The notes under the pieces were generated by a model. That model was not told the origin of the DNA. It searched no databases and was given only the letters and a program-made list of their open reading frames with translations. The position numbers and the translations under genes were made by a program. Positions 18,389 through 26,791 of a stretch of DNA of 55,933 nt are shown in pieces. The stretch is from the NCBI RefSeq assembly GCF_004114425.1, contig NZ_RDQF01000052.1, forward strand, positions 1-55,933, read 5' to 3'. Source of the DNA: Bradyrhizobium vignae. Lineage in GTDB: Bacteria; Pseudomonadota; Alphaproteobacteria; Rhizobiales; Xanthobacteraceae. Numbering within the stretch: position 1 is the first letter of the stretch; each line of letters starts with the position of its first letter.

Positions 18389-19312
18389 ATGACCGACCAC
18401 GACGACATCGAACCGCCGCACGCCGCATCTCCGACCGAACATGTTCTTACCGAATTGCAGCTCTTCGGTTACCGCCCCTTCGACGACCAGCCCGATCCAC
18501 GGCCGCTTCCCGAGGCCAGGATCATTACCGGTGCCGTCGCTGACATCTTCGATGCCCTGGTCGCCACGTTGAGCGACACGCGGCTCGAGCCGGACCTTGA
18601 CGATCTGCTCTGGTCTACTGTCAACCTGTTCCACCGAGCCGTCGACCGCATCGGGCGTCAACTTGACGACAACGAACAGGCGCAGCAGAAGAGCCAGCGC
18701 GAGCAGGACGGCTCCGAAGTTCGATCCGTCGAACTCGAGCGCGTGACGGCGGAAGGCATCACATTGATCGAGCGGCGCGACTGCCTGGAGCTCTTCCGTG
18801 ATCGGGCCATCGAGCGCTTCGAGACGCACACCGGCTCATTCTGGCGCCCCCGATCGGGAACGCTGGTGGACCATCGTACGCTGACCGCAGCGATGATCGA
18901 CTCCCGCGACTTCATCGCGGCGAAGCGCCGCGCCGAGACCGAGGTCATGCTGCCCGCTGGGCCGAAGATCGCGCTCACCGGAGGGCTCGACTTTAACGAC
19001 CACAACCTCATCTGGGACCGCCTCGACAAGGTTCATGCCAAGCATTCCGACATGGTCCTGCTCCATGGTGGCTCCCCGAAGGGCGCTGAACTGATAGCCT
19101 CGAAATGGGCGACCACCCGCAAGGTACCTCAGATCGCCTTCAAGCCAGACTGGACGAAGCATGCCAAGGCCGCACCGTTCAAGCGCAACGACGCCATGCT
19201 CGAACTCCTGCCGATCGGCGTCATGCACTTCCCGGGCACGGGAATTCAGGACAACCTTGCCGATAAGGCGAAGCGCCTCGGCATCCCCGTCTGGAGGTTC
19301 GGCGGCGCGTGA
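18389..19312 (+). CDS. DUF2493 (SLOG-fold) protein
   Basis: A 307-residue protein. The C-terminal third is the YspA/DUF2493 SLOG-like domain: KIALTGGLDFNDHNLIWDRL, then MVLLHGGSPKGAELIASKW, FKPDW and PGTGIQDNLADKA. The GG-x-F and HGGSPKGAE blocks are expected to bind a nucleotide or related ligand. The N-terminal 180 residues are variable and charged. It is a standard ICE/plasmid gene between the Toprim gene and DUF736; the function is unknown, although SLOG proteins are linked to nucleotide sensing in stress and defence. Confidence 0.88.
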   Translation: MTDHDDIEPPHAASPTEHVLTELQLFGYRPFDDQPDPRPLPEARIITGAVADIFDALVATLSDTRLEPDLDDLLWSTVNLFHRAVDRIGRQLDDNEQAQQKSQREQDGSEVRSVELERVTAEGITLIERRDCLELFRDRAIERFETHTGSFWRPRSGTLVDHRTLTAAMIDSRDFIAAKRRAETEVMLPAGPKIALTGGLDFNDHNLIWDRLDKVHAKHSDMVLLHGGSPKGAELIASKWATTRKVPQIAFKPDWTKHAKAAPFKRNDAMLELLPIGVMHFPGTGIQDNLADKAKRLGIPVWRFGGA

Positions 19313-19449
19313 GCGCCGTCTTCTCGATTTCCATCGAAGCGAAATTGCTCGCGCCGCAACTCCGCCTCGTTTCGGTCTCATATCCAGAGTTGCGCCGTGG
19401 TGGTGGTGGAAGGCGCGACCAGTACATCTATGCACATGGAGCCACCACC

Positions 19450-19899
19450 ATGCTCGCTATTGGGCTTGTTCTCAACACACTCGGCATCGGCTTGTTCTGC
19501 TGGGCGATCTTTACGCTCGCTGTGTATGCATTGCCATTTTTCGTCGCACTGAGTATCGGGATCACGGCGTATCAGCGCGGCGCCGGCCTCGTTGGCACCC
19601 CGCTTATCGCAACGGCCGGCGGTACGCTGACGCTCGTGCTAGGCCAGGTCGCCTTTGCTGCTACTCGGTCTTCCGCCTTGCGTATCGCGATCGCGACAGC
19701 ATTCGCGGTCCCTGCCGCCGTCGCCGGCTATCATGTGGTATTCGCCCTGTCCCAGATCGGAGCGCCTTCACTCGCTGGGCGTGACGTCTTCGCTTGCCTG
19801 GGCGCAGTTTGCATTGGCCTTACGTCATGGACGCGCTTGATGGTGTTGGCGAAGCCCCGTCCGTTCGAGCCGGGTGAGGTGGTGGAGAACCCGTCCTAA
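19450..19899 (+). CDS. Small membrane protein of the ICE backbone
   Basis: A 149-residue protein from the ATG at 19450, preceded by GGAG. Four hydrophobic segments are visible: GLVLNTLGIGLFCWAIF, VYALPFFVALSIGI, ATAGGTLTLVLGQVAFA and IATAFAVPAAVAGYHVVF, with a possible fifth near VFACLGAVCIGL. The frame is open from a GTG at 19309 that overlaps the DUF2493 stop, but the extra 47 residues look unlike a signal or domain. The function is unknown; similar proteins occur beside DUF2493/DUF736 genes in rhizobial elements. Confidence 0.7.
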   Translation: MLAIGLVLNTLGIGLFCWAIFTLAVYALPFFVALSIGITAYQRGAGLVGTPLIATAGGTLTLVLGQVAFAATRSSALRIAIATAFAVPAAVAGYHVVFALSQIGAPSLAGRDVFACLGAVCIGLTSWTRLMVLAKPRPFEPGEVVENPS

Positions 19900-20478
19900 C
19901 GCGTTCTTATGGCCGCATGGCCCGAGGGGCTGACCGTTTTCCGCCCTCCGTCGAACAGGTGCGCGTAGATCGGCGCGTTAAAGGAAGGCTGATCGAAACC
20001 TGAGCGCGGGAAGGGCCGTCCTCCTCGGAACACCTCGATCAAGCTGCCGGCATTCGGTCTGGCCCACACAGCCGCGTCGGAGCGGTTTTATCTCGATCCG
20101 TTCTTGGGGAGACGATTCCGCCCTTTTGCAGCAGATTGTTTCTCTTTCTGCGCCAAATCGTTTCGACCGCTTGTTCATCAAAACCGAGATAGCCACGCTT
20201 CTCCGTAAGATTGTGGTTCAGCACGCGGACGCACGTGGCCTCGTTGATGGCTTGATCTGGCCGAAGACCGGCTTCGCCTCGATCGTCTGAGCCGCAACGC
20301 CGTTGATGCGACTTTCTTCCCCTGGGCTTCGCCCATTCCTCGCGAGACAAGAAAGTCGCCACAACGACGTCCTCCGCTGCGCTACGGCCCGACCGGGTGC
20401 GTCGCCGATCGTCCTCGGCCCTAGATCGCCATCGAGGCTGCGGTGGTCGCGGGCTCGAAACACAACAGGAGAAGTGAC
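19900..20478. other. Non-coding gap upstream of the DUF736 gene
   Basis: In 579 bases I see no gene with family resemblance. The open frames here on either strand lack a good ribosome-binding site. The final 20 bases (ACAACAGGAGAAGTGAC) supply a strong AGGAG site for the DUF736 gene, so the region probably holds that gene's own promoter. Confidence 0.4.
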
Positions 20479-20799
20479 ATGGCTAACATCGGTTCTTTCA
20501 AGAAGGTCGGCAACGAATTCCAGGGCGAGATCGCCACCCTGAGCCTGAAGGCCAAGGGCGTCCGCATCGTCGCCGAGACCAACCGCTCCAATGACAACGC
20601 GCCCAGCCACCGCATTTATGTGGGCCGGGCGGAGATCGGCGCAGCCTGGTCGAAGCGTTCCGAGGAAGGCCGCGACTACCTCTCGCTCAAGCTCGACGAC
20701 CCTTCGTTCAACGCGCCGATCTACGCGAACCTGTTCGACGAAGAGGGCGGTGAAGGCTACACCCTGCTCTGGTCGCGGCCGCGCAAGACCGGCGAGTAA
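20479..20799 (+). CDS. DUF736 protein
   Basis: A 106-residue protein starting MANIGSFKKVGNEFQGEI, with the family blocks GAAWSKRSEEGRDYLSLKLDD, APIYANLF and YTLLWSRPRK. DUF736 proteins are small, abundant, beta-rich proteins found on nearly every alphaproteobacterial conjugative element; an ssDNA-binding or regulatory role has been suggested but is not settled. A clear AGGAG precedes the ATG, and a textbook terminator follows the stop, so this is a single-gene transcript, probably highly expressed. Confidence 0.95.
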   Translation: MANIGSFKKVGNEFQGEIATLSLKAKGVRIVAETNRSNDNAPSHRIYVGRAEIGAAWSKRSEEGRDYLSLKLDDPSFNAPIYANLFDEEGGEGYTLLWSRPRKTGE

Positions 20800-20815
20800 G
20801 AACGCCCCCATCAAG

Positions 20816-20846
20816 CCCCGTCCGACCAAATCGGACGGGGTTTCTT
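20816..20846 (+). terminator. Rho-independent terminator after the DUF736 gene
   Basis: A perfect 10-bp stem, CCCCGTCCGA (20816-20825) with TCGGACGGGG (20831-20840), a five-base loop and a TTTCTT tail. It lies 17 bp after the DUF736 stop. Confidence 0.9.
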
Positions 20847-21017
20847 AGCTAAAAGCCTGCCCAGAGCGTAACGCCATTCGCAGCTGCCTGGCCCATCCAC
20901 GAAACTGCGCTCTGTCTCCCGGGCGCCGCTCATCGCAACAGAGCGGACCAGATTTGCTCAATCTGAGTTTTTTCGCATTGTGACTCTAACGCGACATCTG
21001 CCGCTTGTTCGCCGGAC

Positions 21018-21704
21018 TCAGTCAGATGCAGGCAGGTGGTCAGCTAGTCGCGCAGCCTCCATCTTCATGGCTTCGATCGCCAGGTGTTGCGCCTTGGTAT
21101 CGAAACGGCTTCTCAAACCGGATACAGACAAGGCGCCGCGCAACCGGCCCGCATTGTCGATGACCGGCACCGAAGCGGCGGCGACGTCTGCGTCGCGCTC
21201 ACCCAACGAGATATAGAAGCCGTCCTCTCGAATCTGCGCTCCTGGCGGCCACTTCGGCGCCGTGTAGGCGCGCAGAACGCGCCCCGCGGCCCCGCGATCG
21301 AGCGGGAGCCGTTCTCCCTCTTCAAGATGGTGTCGAACCGCGCGCGGCGAATTCTGGCGATACAGGCAGATGCGCTCGTCGCCGTCGCGGACATAGAACG
21401 AGACGCTCTCCTGGGTCGTATCGACGAGGCGGCGCAGAACCGGCCGGATGAACTCGCCGAGGTCGAGGCCGCGCCGGTAAATTGCTCCAAGACGCCACAA
21501 CTCCGGTCCGAGCCGGTAGAGCTTGTCCTCTCCTCTCTGCAGGAAGCCGCAGGCTTCGAGCGATGCGGTCAAACGCAAGACCGTGCTCTTATACAAGCCG
21601 GTGCTTTGCGAGATTTCTGTCAGGCTCATCTCTCGGCGCGTTTCGGAGAAGGCGCGCAAGATGTTGAGTGCGCGCTCGACCGACTCCGCGCCGTCCCTGG
21701 TCAT
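21018..21704 (-). CDS. IclR-family transcriptional regulator
   Basis: A 228-residue protein. The N-terminal winged helix (about 8-70) includes SVERALNILRAFSE, LTEISQSTGLYKSTVLRL and GFLQR. The C-terminal effector domain contains YRLGPELWRLGAIY, DGDERICLYR and GRLRGALSVSGLRSRFD. IclR proteins control small catabolic operons and bind an organic acid or a derivative. It diverges from relics of a citryl-CoA lyase and a DASS-type dicarboxylate transporter, which it probably once controlled. The 129 bp up to the relic would contain its operator. It has no evident link to conjugation, which points to inserted cargo. Confidence 0.9.
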   Translation of the reverse strand: MTRDGAESVERALNILRAFSETRREMSLTEISQSTGLYKSTVLRLTASLEACGFLQRGEDKLYRLGPELWRLGAIYRRGLDLGEFIRPVLRRLVDTTQESVSFYVRDGDERICLYRQNSPRAVRHHLEEGERLPLDRGAAGRVLRAYTAPKWPPGAQIREDGFYISLGERDADVAAASVPVIDNAGRLRGALSVSGLRSRFDTKAQHLAIEAMKMEAARLADHLPASD

Positions 21705-21817
21705 CGAAAATCGCCTACAGGTTCTGTATTACAGAACTTAGTTTGCGTGACGTCAAAAATCAACCTGAAATACCGAATGTATTGGGTTCTTCACAATAGA
21801 ACCGCCTTGACTCATGC

Positions 21818-22427
21818 ATGAACTCGGGAGCAATGGCGTCGGCCATCAATTTGCTCGACGACGTCCATGGAGGCGCCGGCCAACAATGCATGGAGCTGTA
21901 CGCCGACATCGCTCGACGGATGAGTGAAGGTACGGCGCTTGTAGCGGCGACGCAGGCTGGTATCGCCGCCTTCACTCGAGGCACACGGGAAAATCTTGCC
22001 CGGTTTCGGCCATCGCTTTCACCCGATCGACCCTCGCTCGCCGAGGCCCCTATCGCTGTTCGATGCCGCTCGTGAGGGCGTGATTTCCGGCAAGATTGCC
22101 GACATTGGCCGCGCGGTAGAAGCCCATCTGGAAAAGGGCAAGGGCCGCAAGGTCCCGCTGAACATCGACAGGTCCACCGCCGTCATCTACTCCGAACTCG
22201 GTTTCGCGCCGCCACTCGGGCGAGGACTTTTCATCTTGTCGCGCTCGGTCGGCATTCTCGCGCATGCCTGGGAGCAGAAGCAGCAGGGCGGTCGTATCAA
22301 GGGGCCGATGCCTCCAGGCGTTCCCTATTCCTACACAGGCAAGCCACCACGCGACTTCAGCCCAGCTAACGATCGTGAACCAAGCGCCAAAAGAAGCGCG
22401 GTCACCAAATATCCTAGGGAGCACTAA
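21818..22427 (+). pseudogene. Citryl-CoA lyase (citrate-synthase fold), C-terminal relic with frameshift
   Basis: Two frames together give the C-terminal half of a citrate-synthase-like lyase. First comes SAINLLDDVHGGAGQQCMELYAD, here split by position as DDVHGGAGQQCMELY; after a frame change near 21985-21995 come LPGFGHRFHPIDPR, KVPLNIDRSTAVIYSELGF and SRSVGILAHAWEQ with GGRIKGPMPP. The catalytic His region (GFGHRFHP) is kept, but the N-terminal half is absent. These enzymes cleave citryl-CoA-like acids to acetyl-CoA and an oxo-acid. The stop is immediately followed by the ATG of the transporter fragment, so the two were an operon. Confidence 0.75.
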
Positions 22428-22673
22428 ATGTCGTCCATTGATGTCGCGCCGCAGGCCGTTCTAAAGTCAAACTTGCTCAAGAAAGCGCTCGGCCAGTGGC
22501 GGCTCCTGGTCTGCATTCTCGCGCCGGCGATCGTGATGCTCTCCCCGATCCCTGCCGGGCTGACGGTAGAAGCATGGCGTCTGTTCGCGGTCTACGTTGC
22601 AGCCATCCTGGGCTTCATTCTGCGGCCATACAATGAGCCGGTGGTCATCCTTGCGGTTGCAGCGGTATACTAG
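22428..22673 (+). pseudogene. DASS/SLC13-family anion symporter, N-terminal fragment
   Basis: 81 residues: a cytoplasmic start MSSIDVAPQAV, then two membrane segments, LLVCILAPAIVMLSPIP and FAVYVAAILGFILRP, followed by VVILAVAAVY and a stop. The motif PIPAGLTVEAWRLFAVY matches the N-terminus of divalent-anion:Na+ symporters of about 470 residues. More than 80% of the protein is missing. The break at about 22675 abuts the DUF2285 relic, marking a deletion or recombination junction. Confidence 0.7.
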
Positions 22674-22729
22674 GGACTTCCTGCAATCGCCTCGTTCATA
22701 CCTATTGCGGCGCAATCGTTGTTAGCAGC

Positions 22730-23313
22730 GTGCAATGGGGGGCATCTGCTTTCGCCCAAAACCCGCAGAGGTCCTTCGACGAGCAGACGATCTTTTGGGC
22801 GCCCGAGGTTCTAGCGGCGGTCGTTCCGGTGCCGGTTGCCTTGACGGCCGATCTCGGCTCCGCGTCTCCCACTGCTCGAGTTAAAGCTGGCCAAGTGCGC
22901 CGCGCCGGCTGGCATCGTGCTGCGCGTCGGTGCGGTAGATCACCGTGTCTGTCCAAAGAGCCGCCGCTGCTCGGCGCGTCATACACAGCCGAATTGCCGT
23001 TTGATGGGGATTTCGGCGCACGTGCGTATGCAGTCACGCGATCAATGGACGCGCGGCGGGTCCTGCATTTCACGAATTATCTAAACAACGCCGCGAACGG
23101 CTGAGCGCCGCGATTCGCGCTCTCGACGCGCATAGCGCCGGCGGAAGCTATCGCGTTTTCGCCGAAGTGCTGTTCGGCAAAAAGCGCATCCCCGATCGCG
23201 CCTGGAAGACGTATGATCTGCGCAATCGAACAATCCGCTTGATGCAAGGCGGCATCACGTTGATGCGCGGTAGTTACCGCAAACTGTTGCGGCCCGGGCG
23301 CAAGGACGAGTAG
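22730..23313 (+). pseudogene. DUF2285 ICE-backbone protein, N-truncated and multiply frameshifted
   Basis: Pieces in all three frames follow the DUF2285 family order. They are TIFWAPEVLAAVVPVPVAL, then (other frame) GIVLRVGAVDH, then ELPFDGDFGARAYAVTR, then (third frame) INGRAAGPAFHELSKQRRERL, SAAIRALDAHSAGGSYR, EVLFGKKRIPDRAWKTYDLR and LMRGSYRKLLR, ending at the TAG 23311-23313. At least three indels are needed to join them. The N-terminal domain is missing and is replaced by the transporter relic. Intact homologues lie just upstream of the AlpA-like gene in related elements, so this is backbone that decayed when the cargo inserted. Confidence 0.7.
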
Positions 23314-23445
23314 CGCAGTCCCCAGGGGTGCCGAAAATCGTATCCCCAACATTCAGCATCCCGCTCCGAGATCCTGCTCCTCCATGATGACCGCACACAC
23401 GCCGGCTTAGCCAAGCCTAGTGCGCTGTCCTCCTGGAGTTCTCAA

Positions 23446-23727
23446 ATGTCCGATCCGATAGCCGGTCTTCCCCCGCGCTTCCTGCGAACACCTGAGGCCG
23501 CGCGGTATCTTGGCCTATCCGGTCGCACGCTGGAGAAGCACCGCACGTACGGTACTGGACCGACCTATCGGAAAATTGGCGGACGTGTCGTTTACGCCGT
23601 CGATGACCTGAAAGCGTGGGCCGACCGGGGCGCCAAGACGTCGACGTCCGATCCCGGCAAGGGAACTGTGCTGCCGGCCAAGAAGCATCCTGCACTGCGC
23701 CCGTATGCAGGCCAGGAACGACGCTGA
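23446..23727 (+). CDS. AlpA/excisionase-like HTH protein
   Basis: A 93-residue protein with an HTH_17/MerR-like fold at about 11-60: FLRTPEAARYLGLSGRTLEKHR, here quoted in parts as TPEAARYLGLSGRTLEKH, then PTYRKIGGRVVYAVDDLKAW. It has a short basic tail. Such proteins act as recombination-directionality factors or as activators next to repA in rhizobial ICEs. It lies 24 bp before repA and is probably co-transcribed with it. It could promote excision together with an integrase outside the window. Confidence 0.85.
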   Translation: MSDPIAGLPPRFLRTPEAARYLGLSGRTLEKHRTYGTGPTYRKIGGRVVYAVDDLKAWADRGAKTSTSDPGKGTVLPAKKHPALRPYAGQERR

Positions 23728-23750
23728 TTGCCGCGTGAGAGCAACGAACC

Positions 23751-24632
23751 ATGCGGCGCAAACATCATTCAGAGCGCGACCAGCTTGAGCTCTTTCGGGC
23801 GCTGCCCGGCGATCTCGCGCCGCGCGACGCGCAGGATCTGATGGCTTATCCGTTCTTTTCCCTCGCAAAGACCAAGCGGATCGTGCCGATCGATTTCCGT
23901 GCCGGCGCGATTGCAATTCGTGTCGAAGCCGTGCCGGAACATGGCATGGCAACCATCTGGGATGCAGACGTTCTGATCTGGGCCGCTTCCCAGATCGTCG
24001 AAGCCCGTGACGCCGGGTTGAAGACGTCGCGCCTGATGGCCGGAACGCCTTACGAGATTCTGACGTTCGTGGGCCGCGGCACCAGCGCGCGTGACTACGA
24101 CCGGCTGAAGGCGGGTCTCGACAGACTTCAGTCAACGACCGTGCTGACTTCCATCCGCCAGCCGGCAGAACGACGGCGACACCGCTTCTCCTGGATTAAC
24201 GAATGGAAGGAGACGGCAGATGCAAACGGTCGGCCATTTGGGATCGAGTTGATCCTGCCGGATTGGTTCTACGCTGGAGTCATCGATGATGCCCTCGTCC
24301 TGACGATCGACCGCGCCTATTTCGAGCTCACGGGCGGGCTTGAGCGGTGGCTCTACAGGCTCGTGCGCAAGCACGGTGGACGCCAGGACGGCGGCTGGAG
24401 TTTTGATCTTGTGCACCTCCATGCCAAGTCCGGCATCCTCTCGCCGCTCAAGCATTTTGCATACGACCTACGTCAGATCGTCCAGCGCCAGACATTGCCC
24501 GGCTACCAGCTCGTGCTCACGCGCGATTCTGATGGCACCGAGCGACTCAACTTCGCGCCAGCGCCTTTTGATCCCTTAACGGCACGTCTGCGCCGGCGCG
24601 GTCTCATTCGAAATTCGGAGGACAACCTGTGA
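23751..24632 (+). CDS. repA: Replication initiator RepA (PF10134 type)
   Basis: A 293-residue protein starting MRRKHHSERDQLELFRALPG. Family blocks are YPFFSLAKTKRIVPIDF, WDADVLIWAASQIVEA, YEILTFVGRGTSARDYDRL, RFSWINEW and FELTGGLERWLYRLVRKHGG, then a C-terminal winged-helix region. This is the RPA-family initiator carried by broad-host alphaproteobacterial plasmids and ICEs. It would bind iterons; three iteron-like repeats start 6 bp after its stop. An ICE with an initiator may replicate for a time as a circle after excision. Confidence 0.92.
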   Translation: MRRKHHSERDQLELFRALPGDLAPRDAQDLMAYPFFSLAKTKRIVPIDFRAGAIAIRVEAVPEHGMATIWDADVLIWAASQIVEARDAGLKTSRLMAGTPYEILTFVGRGTSARDYDRLKAGLDRLQSTTVLTSIRQPAERRRHRFSWINEWKETADANGRPFGIELILPDWFYAGVIDDALVLTIDRAYFELTGGLERWLYRLVRKHGGRQDGGWSFDLVHLHAKSGILSPLKHFAYDLRQIVQRQTLPGYQLVLTRDSDGTERLNFAPAPFDPLTARLRRRGLIRNSEDNL

Positions 24633-24637
24633 ATCAA

Positions 24638-24780
24638 CTCGTGCTATCGGGGATCGCAACCCTCGTGCTATCGGGAACCCGATCCTCGTGCTTTCGGGGA
24701 CCGGAATCGACCTTAAGGGCTTGTTTCCCCGAGCTTTCCAGTCGCTCTAACTTTACTAACCAGAAATCCTTTGGATTTCT
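24638..24780. repeat. Iteron-like repeats and AT-rich segment: candidate replication origin
   Basis: CTCGTGCTATCGGG (third copy CTCGTGCTTTCGGG) begins at 24638, 24662 and 24685, so the spacing is 24 and 23 bp, about two helical turns. About 60 bp on is a markedly A/T-rich stretch (24749-24787) with a perfect 8-bp hairpin (AGAAATCC 24762-24769 and GGATTTCT 24773-24780). Direct repeats at helical spacing beside repA are what an iteron-controlled oriV looks like. Confidence 0.6.
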
Positions 24781-24921
24781 TCTAACGGACCACGCCGAAA
24801 GCGGAGTTGGTGGCGCTCGGCAACGGCCGTCCGACAGGCCAGCCTGCCTTTGTAGGCCATACACACTCTCCACCGAGCCCCAAGCTCACGGTTGCCAACT
24901 CCAGCGTCACGGAGCGGCGGC

Positions 24922-25386
24922 ATGAGCGATCTCACGGAAGTGGAAGTGCTGTGGCTCGAGAAGCGTATTGAAAACCGGATTCGGTTCGGTCGCATCGTCA
25001 AGGAACGGAAGCTTGATCGCCACCGGCGCGTCCTGTCATTTGCGCCCGGCAGCATCTTTGCTTTCATCCGGTGGACCTCCAACGACTTTGGGGCAATCAT
25101 TTCGCGGATCGACATCTTGCGCGCGGTCCCTCCGGGACAGCGCTGCTCGACCGTTCCTTATGTGACACCCGGCGGAGAAATTTTGCTGCGTCTGTCCGGT
25201 TCGCCGAAGGTCGAGCGCGTGCTGCAGATGACCGATGCCGTTGAGGCATTCGGCATCGATCCCGCTGATGTCGCGCCTGATCATTGGCATCACGTTCATA
25301 ACCGTCTGTCCGTCAATGAAAACCCGCGCCCCTACACGAAAGCCCGCCACCAGGCCTGGCTTCATCGCCAAAAGGTGATGCGATGA
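24922..25386 (+). CDS. DUF2840 protein
   Basis: A 154-residue protein starting MSDLTEVEVLWLEKRIENRI. Conserved blocks are RRVLSFAPGSIFAFIRW, ISRIDILRAV, GGEILLRLSGSPKVERVLQ, AVEAFGIDPADVAPDHW and RPYTKARHQAWLHR. It is a marker gene of this ICE family, always just upstream of the TraF peptidase, with which it overlaps by 4 bp (ATGA). The function is unknown. In related elements, as I recall, a ParA gene sits between repA and this gene; none is present here. Confidence 0.88.
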   Translation: MSDLTEVEVLWLEKRIENRIRFGRIVKERKLDRHRRVLSFAPGSIFAFIRWTSNDFGAIISRIDILRAVPPGQRCSTVPYVTPGGEILLRLSGSPKVERVLQMTDAVEAFGIDPADVAPDHWHHVHNRLSVNENPRPYTKARHQAWLHRQKVMR

Positions 25387-25895
25387 CGGACCGCCCAATA
25401 ATGTTGGCCGTGACGATTGGGGTCGCTGCTGCCCTCATCGCGACGATCGTGCTGGAGCCGCTTCCGCTTTACATCTGGAACGCATCCGCGAGCGTGCCGA
25501 TCGGTCTCTACCGCCTCCGGCCGGCGGACCAATTCCGAGTCGCTGAATTGGTCGCCGTGCAGCCGCCGGAGCCGCTTGCGACCTTCCTCGACCTTAACGG
25601 CTATTTGCCCATTGGCGTCCCCATGCTGAAGCGCGTGCTCGCCCTTCCCGGGCAGACCGTTTGCAGAACCGGCCTCACGATTTCGGTCGATGAGGTGGCG
25701 GCGGGCGAGGCGCGGGACCGCGACGGACGCGGCCGGCCGCTGCCGAAATGGCAGGGCTGCCGCGTCGTCGGCGACGGAGAGCTGTTTCTGATGAACTGGC
25801 AGTCCGACGACTCCCTGGATGGCCGATATTTTGGATTCTTGCCTGCGTCGGCGGTGATCGGCCGTGCGCTGCCCGTGTGGACGTGGGAGGAGTGA
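25383..25895 (+). CDS. traF: TraF conjugative-transfer signal peptidase (S26)
   Basis: A 170-residue membrane-anchored serine peptidase. One N-terminal membrane segment (about 8-30) is followed by NASASVPIGLYRL, with catalytic Ser at about 37, and MLKRVLALPGQTV, with the general-base Lys at about 83. A C-terminal GxxFLMNWQSDDSLDGRYFG motif is typical. In RP4-type systems TraF trims and cyclises the TrbC pilin; trbC is present at 34319. It overlaps DUF2840 by 4 bp. Confidence 0.93.
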   Translation: MTDRPIMLAVTIGVAAALIATIVLEPLPLYIWNASASVPIGLYRLRPADQFRVAELVAVQPPEPLATFLDLNGYLPIGVPMLKRVLALPGQTVCRTGLTISVDEVAAGEARDRDGRGRPLPKWQGCRVVGDGELFLMNWQSDDSLDGRYFGFLPASAVIGRALPVWTWEE

Positions 25896-26059
25896 TCGTG
25901 CGTGTTCCACGGTCTTACCCAGCCATTCCTCTGTTCGATCGATCACGGGGCGATTCCTCCGTCCCGGCCAACGCTTGCCGCGCGGACGCGCGCCGCGGCA
26001 GTCCAGGGCGGCCGCATGGCGGGCGCGAAGCAGCTTTACCCGGGACGGGCGCGAGCACG

Positions 26060-26791
26060 ATGGCATGCCTGGCTCGGTCTGGCGTGCGTGTTTGGGCTGT
26101 CGTGTCGCTGCTGCTTGTTTTCGCTGCATCGGACAGTGCCGCTCTAGCCGAGAGTGGATCGGCATTAGCTCAAGCGGTTGTTCAGGCGAGCAACCCGTTT
26201 CGAGCTTTCGTCGATGAAGCCTCGAAGCGTTTTGCAATTCCGGTGAACTGGATCGGTTCGGTCATTAACGTCGAAAGCGCTGGAGACGTGCACGCCAAGT
26301 CGCCCAAAGGCGCAATGGGCCTGATGCAGATCATGCCGGCGACCTGGGCGAAACTTCGCGAGCGCTACAATCTCGGGAATGACCCCTACGATTCGCACGA
26401 CAACATTCTGGCCGGTACGGCGTACTTGCGCGAACTGCTCGATCGGTATGGCTCGCCTGGCGTGTTTGCCGCGTACAATGCGGGGCCATCTCGCTATGAA
26501 GAGCATCTCGCGGGCGGCCCTCTTCCAGGCGAGACGCGAGCATACGTCGCAAAGCTTGCAGATCTGCTTGCCATCGAACTGCCGCCGAGGTGGGCGTCCA
26601 GTGGACAGTCATCAGCAGCTGCAACGCTATTCGTCACGCGATCCGATCTCATGAAAACGCGCGATCGGTTGCTGGCGCTCATGCCGCCGAGCGGTGTCAC
26701 GACCGCAATCTCGGGCGGCGATGTATTGCCCATAGTCCCTCGGCCTATTGGCATGTTCGTCCCTCGATCGGATTCGGGAGCATCGCGATGA
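26060..26791 (+). CDS. Periplasmic lytic transglycosylase (SLT family)
   Basis: A 243-residue protein with a signal peptide (hydrophobic core VWAVVSLLLVFAASDSA, cleavage near ALA-ES). An SLT domain follows: NVESAGDVHAKSPKG (catalytic Glu about 72), AMGLMQIMPATW, NILAGTAYLRELLDRYG and FAAYNAGPSRYE. It would open peptidoglycan locally for assembly of the conjugation channel. The ATG at 26060 is chosen because it gives a normal signal peptide; a GTG at 25892, overlapping the traF stop, would add 56 Arg-rich residues and cannot be excluded. Its last 20 codons run into a duplicated segment. Confidence 0.88.
   Translation: MACLARSGVRVWAVVSLLLVFAASDSAALAESGSALAQAVVQASNPFRAFVDEASKRFAIPVNWIGSVINVESAGDVHAKSPKGAMGLMQIMPATWAKLRERYNLGNDPYDSHDNILAGTAYLRELLDRYGSPGVFAAYNAGPSRYEEHLAGGPLPGETRAYVAKLADLLAIELPPRWASSGQSSAAATLFVTRSDLMKTRDRLLALMPPSGVTTAISGGDVLPIVPRPIGMFVPRSDSGASR

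Noticed and set aside
20039..20362. Minus-strand open frame of 107 codons in the gap before the DUF736 gene
   Set aside because: No recognisable domain or ribosome-binding site, and it would be antisense to the leader of the DUF736 gene.
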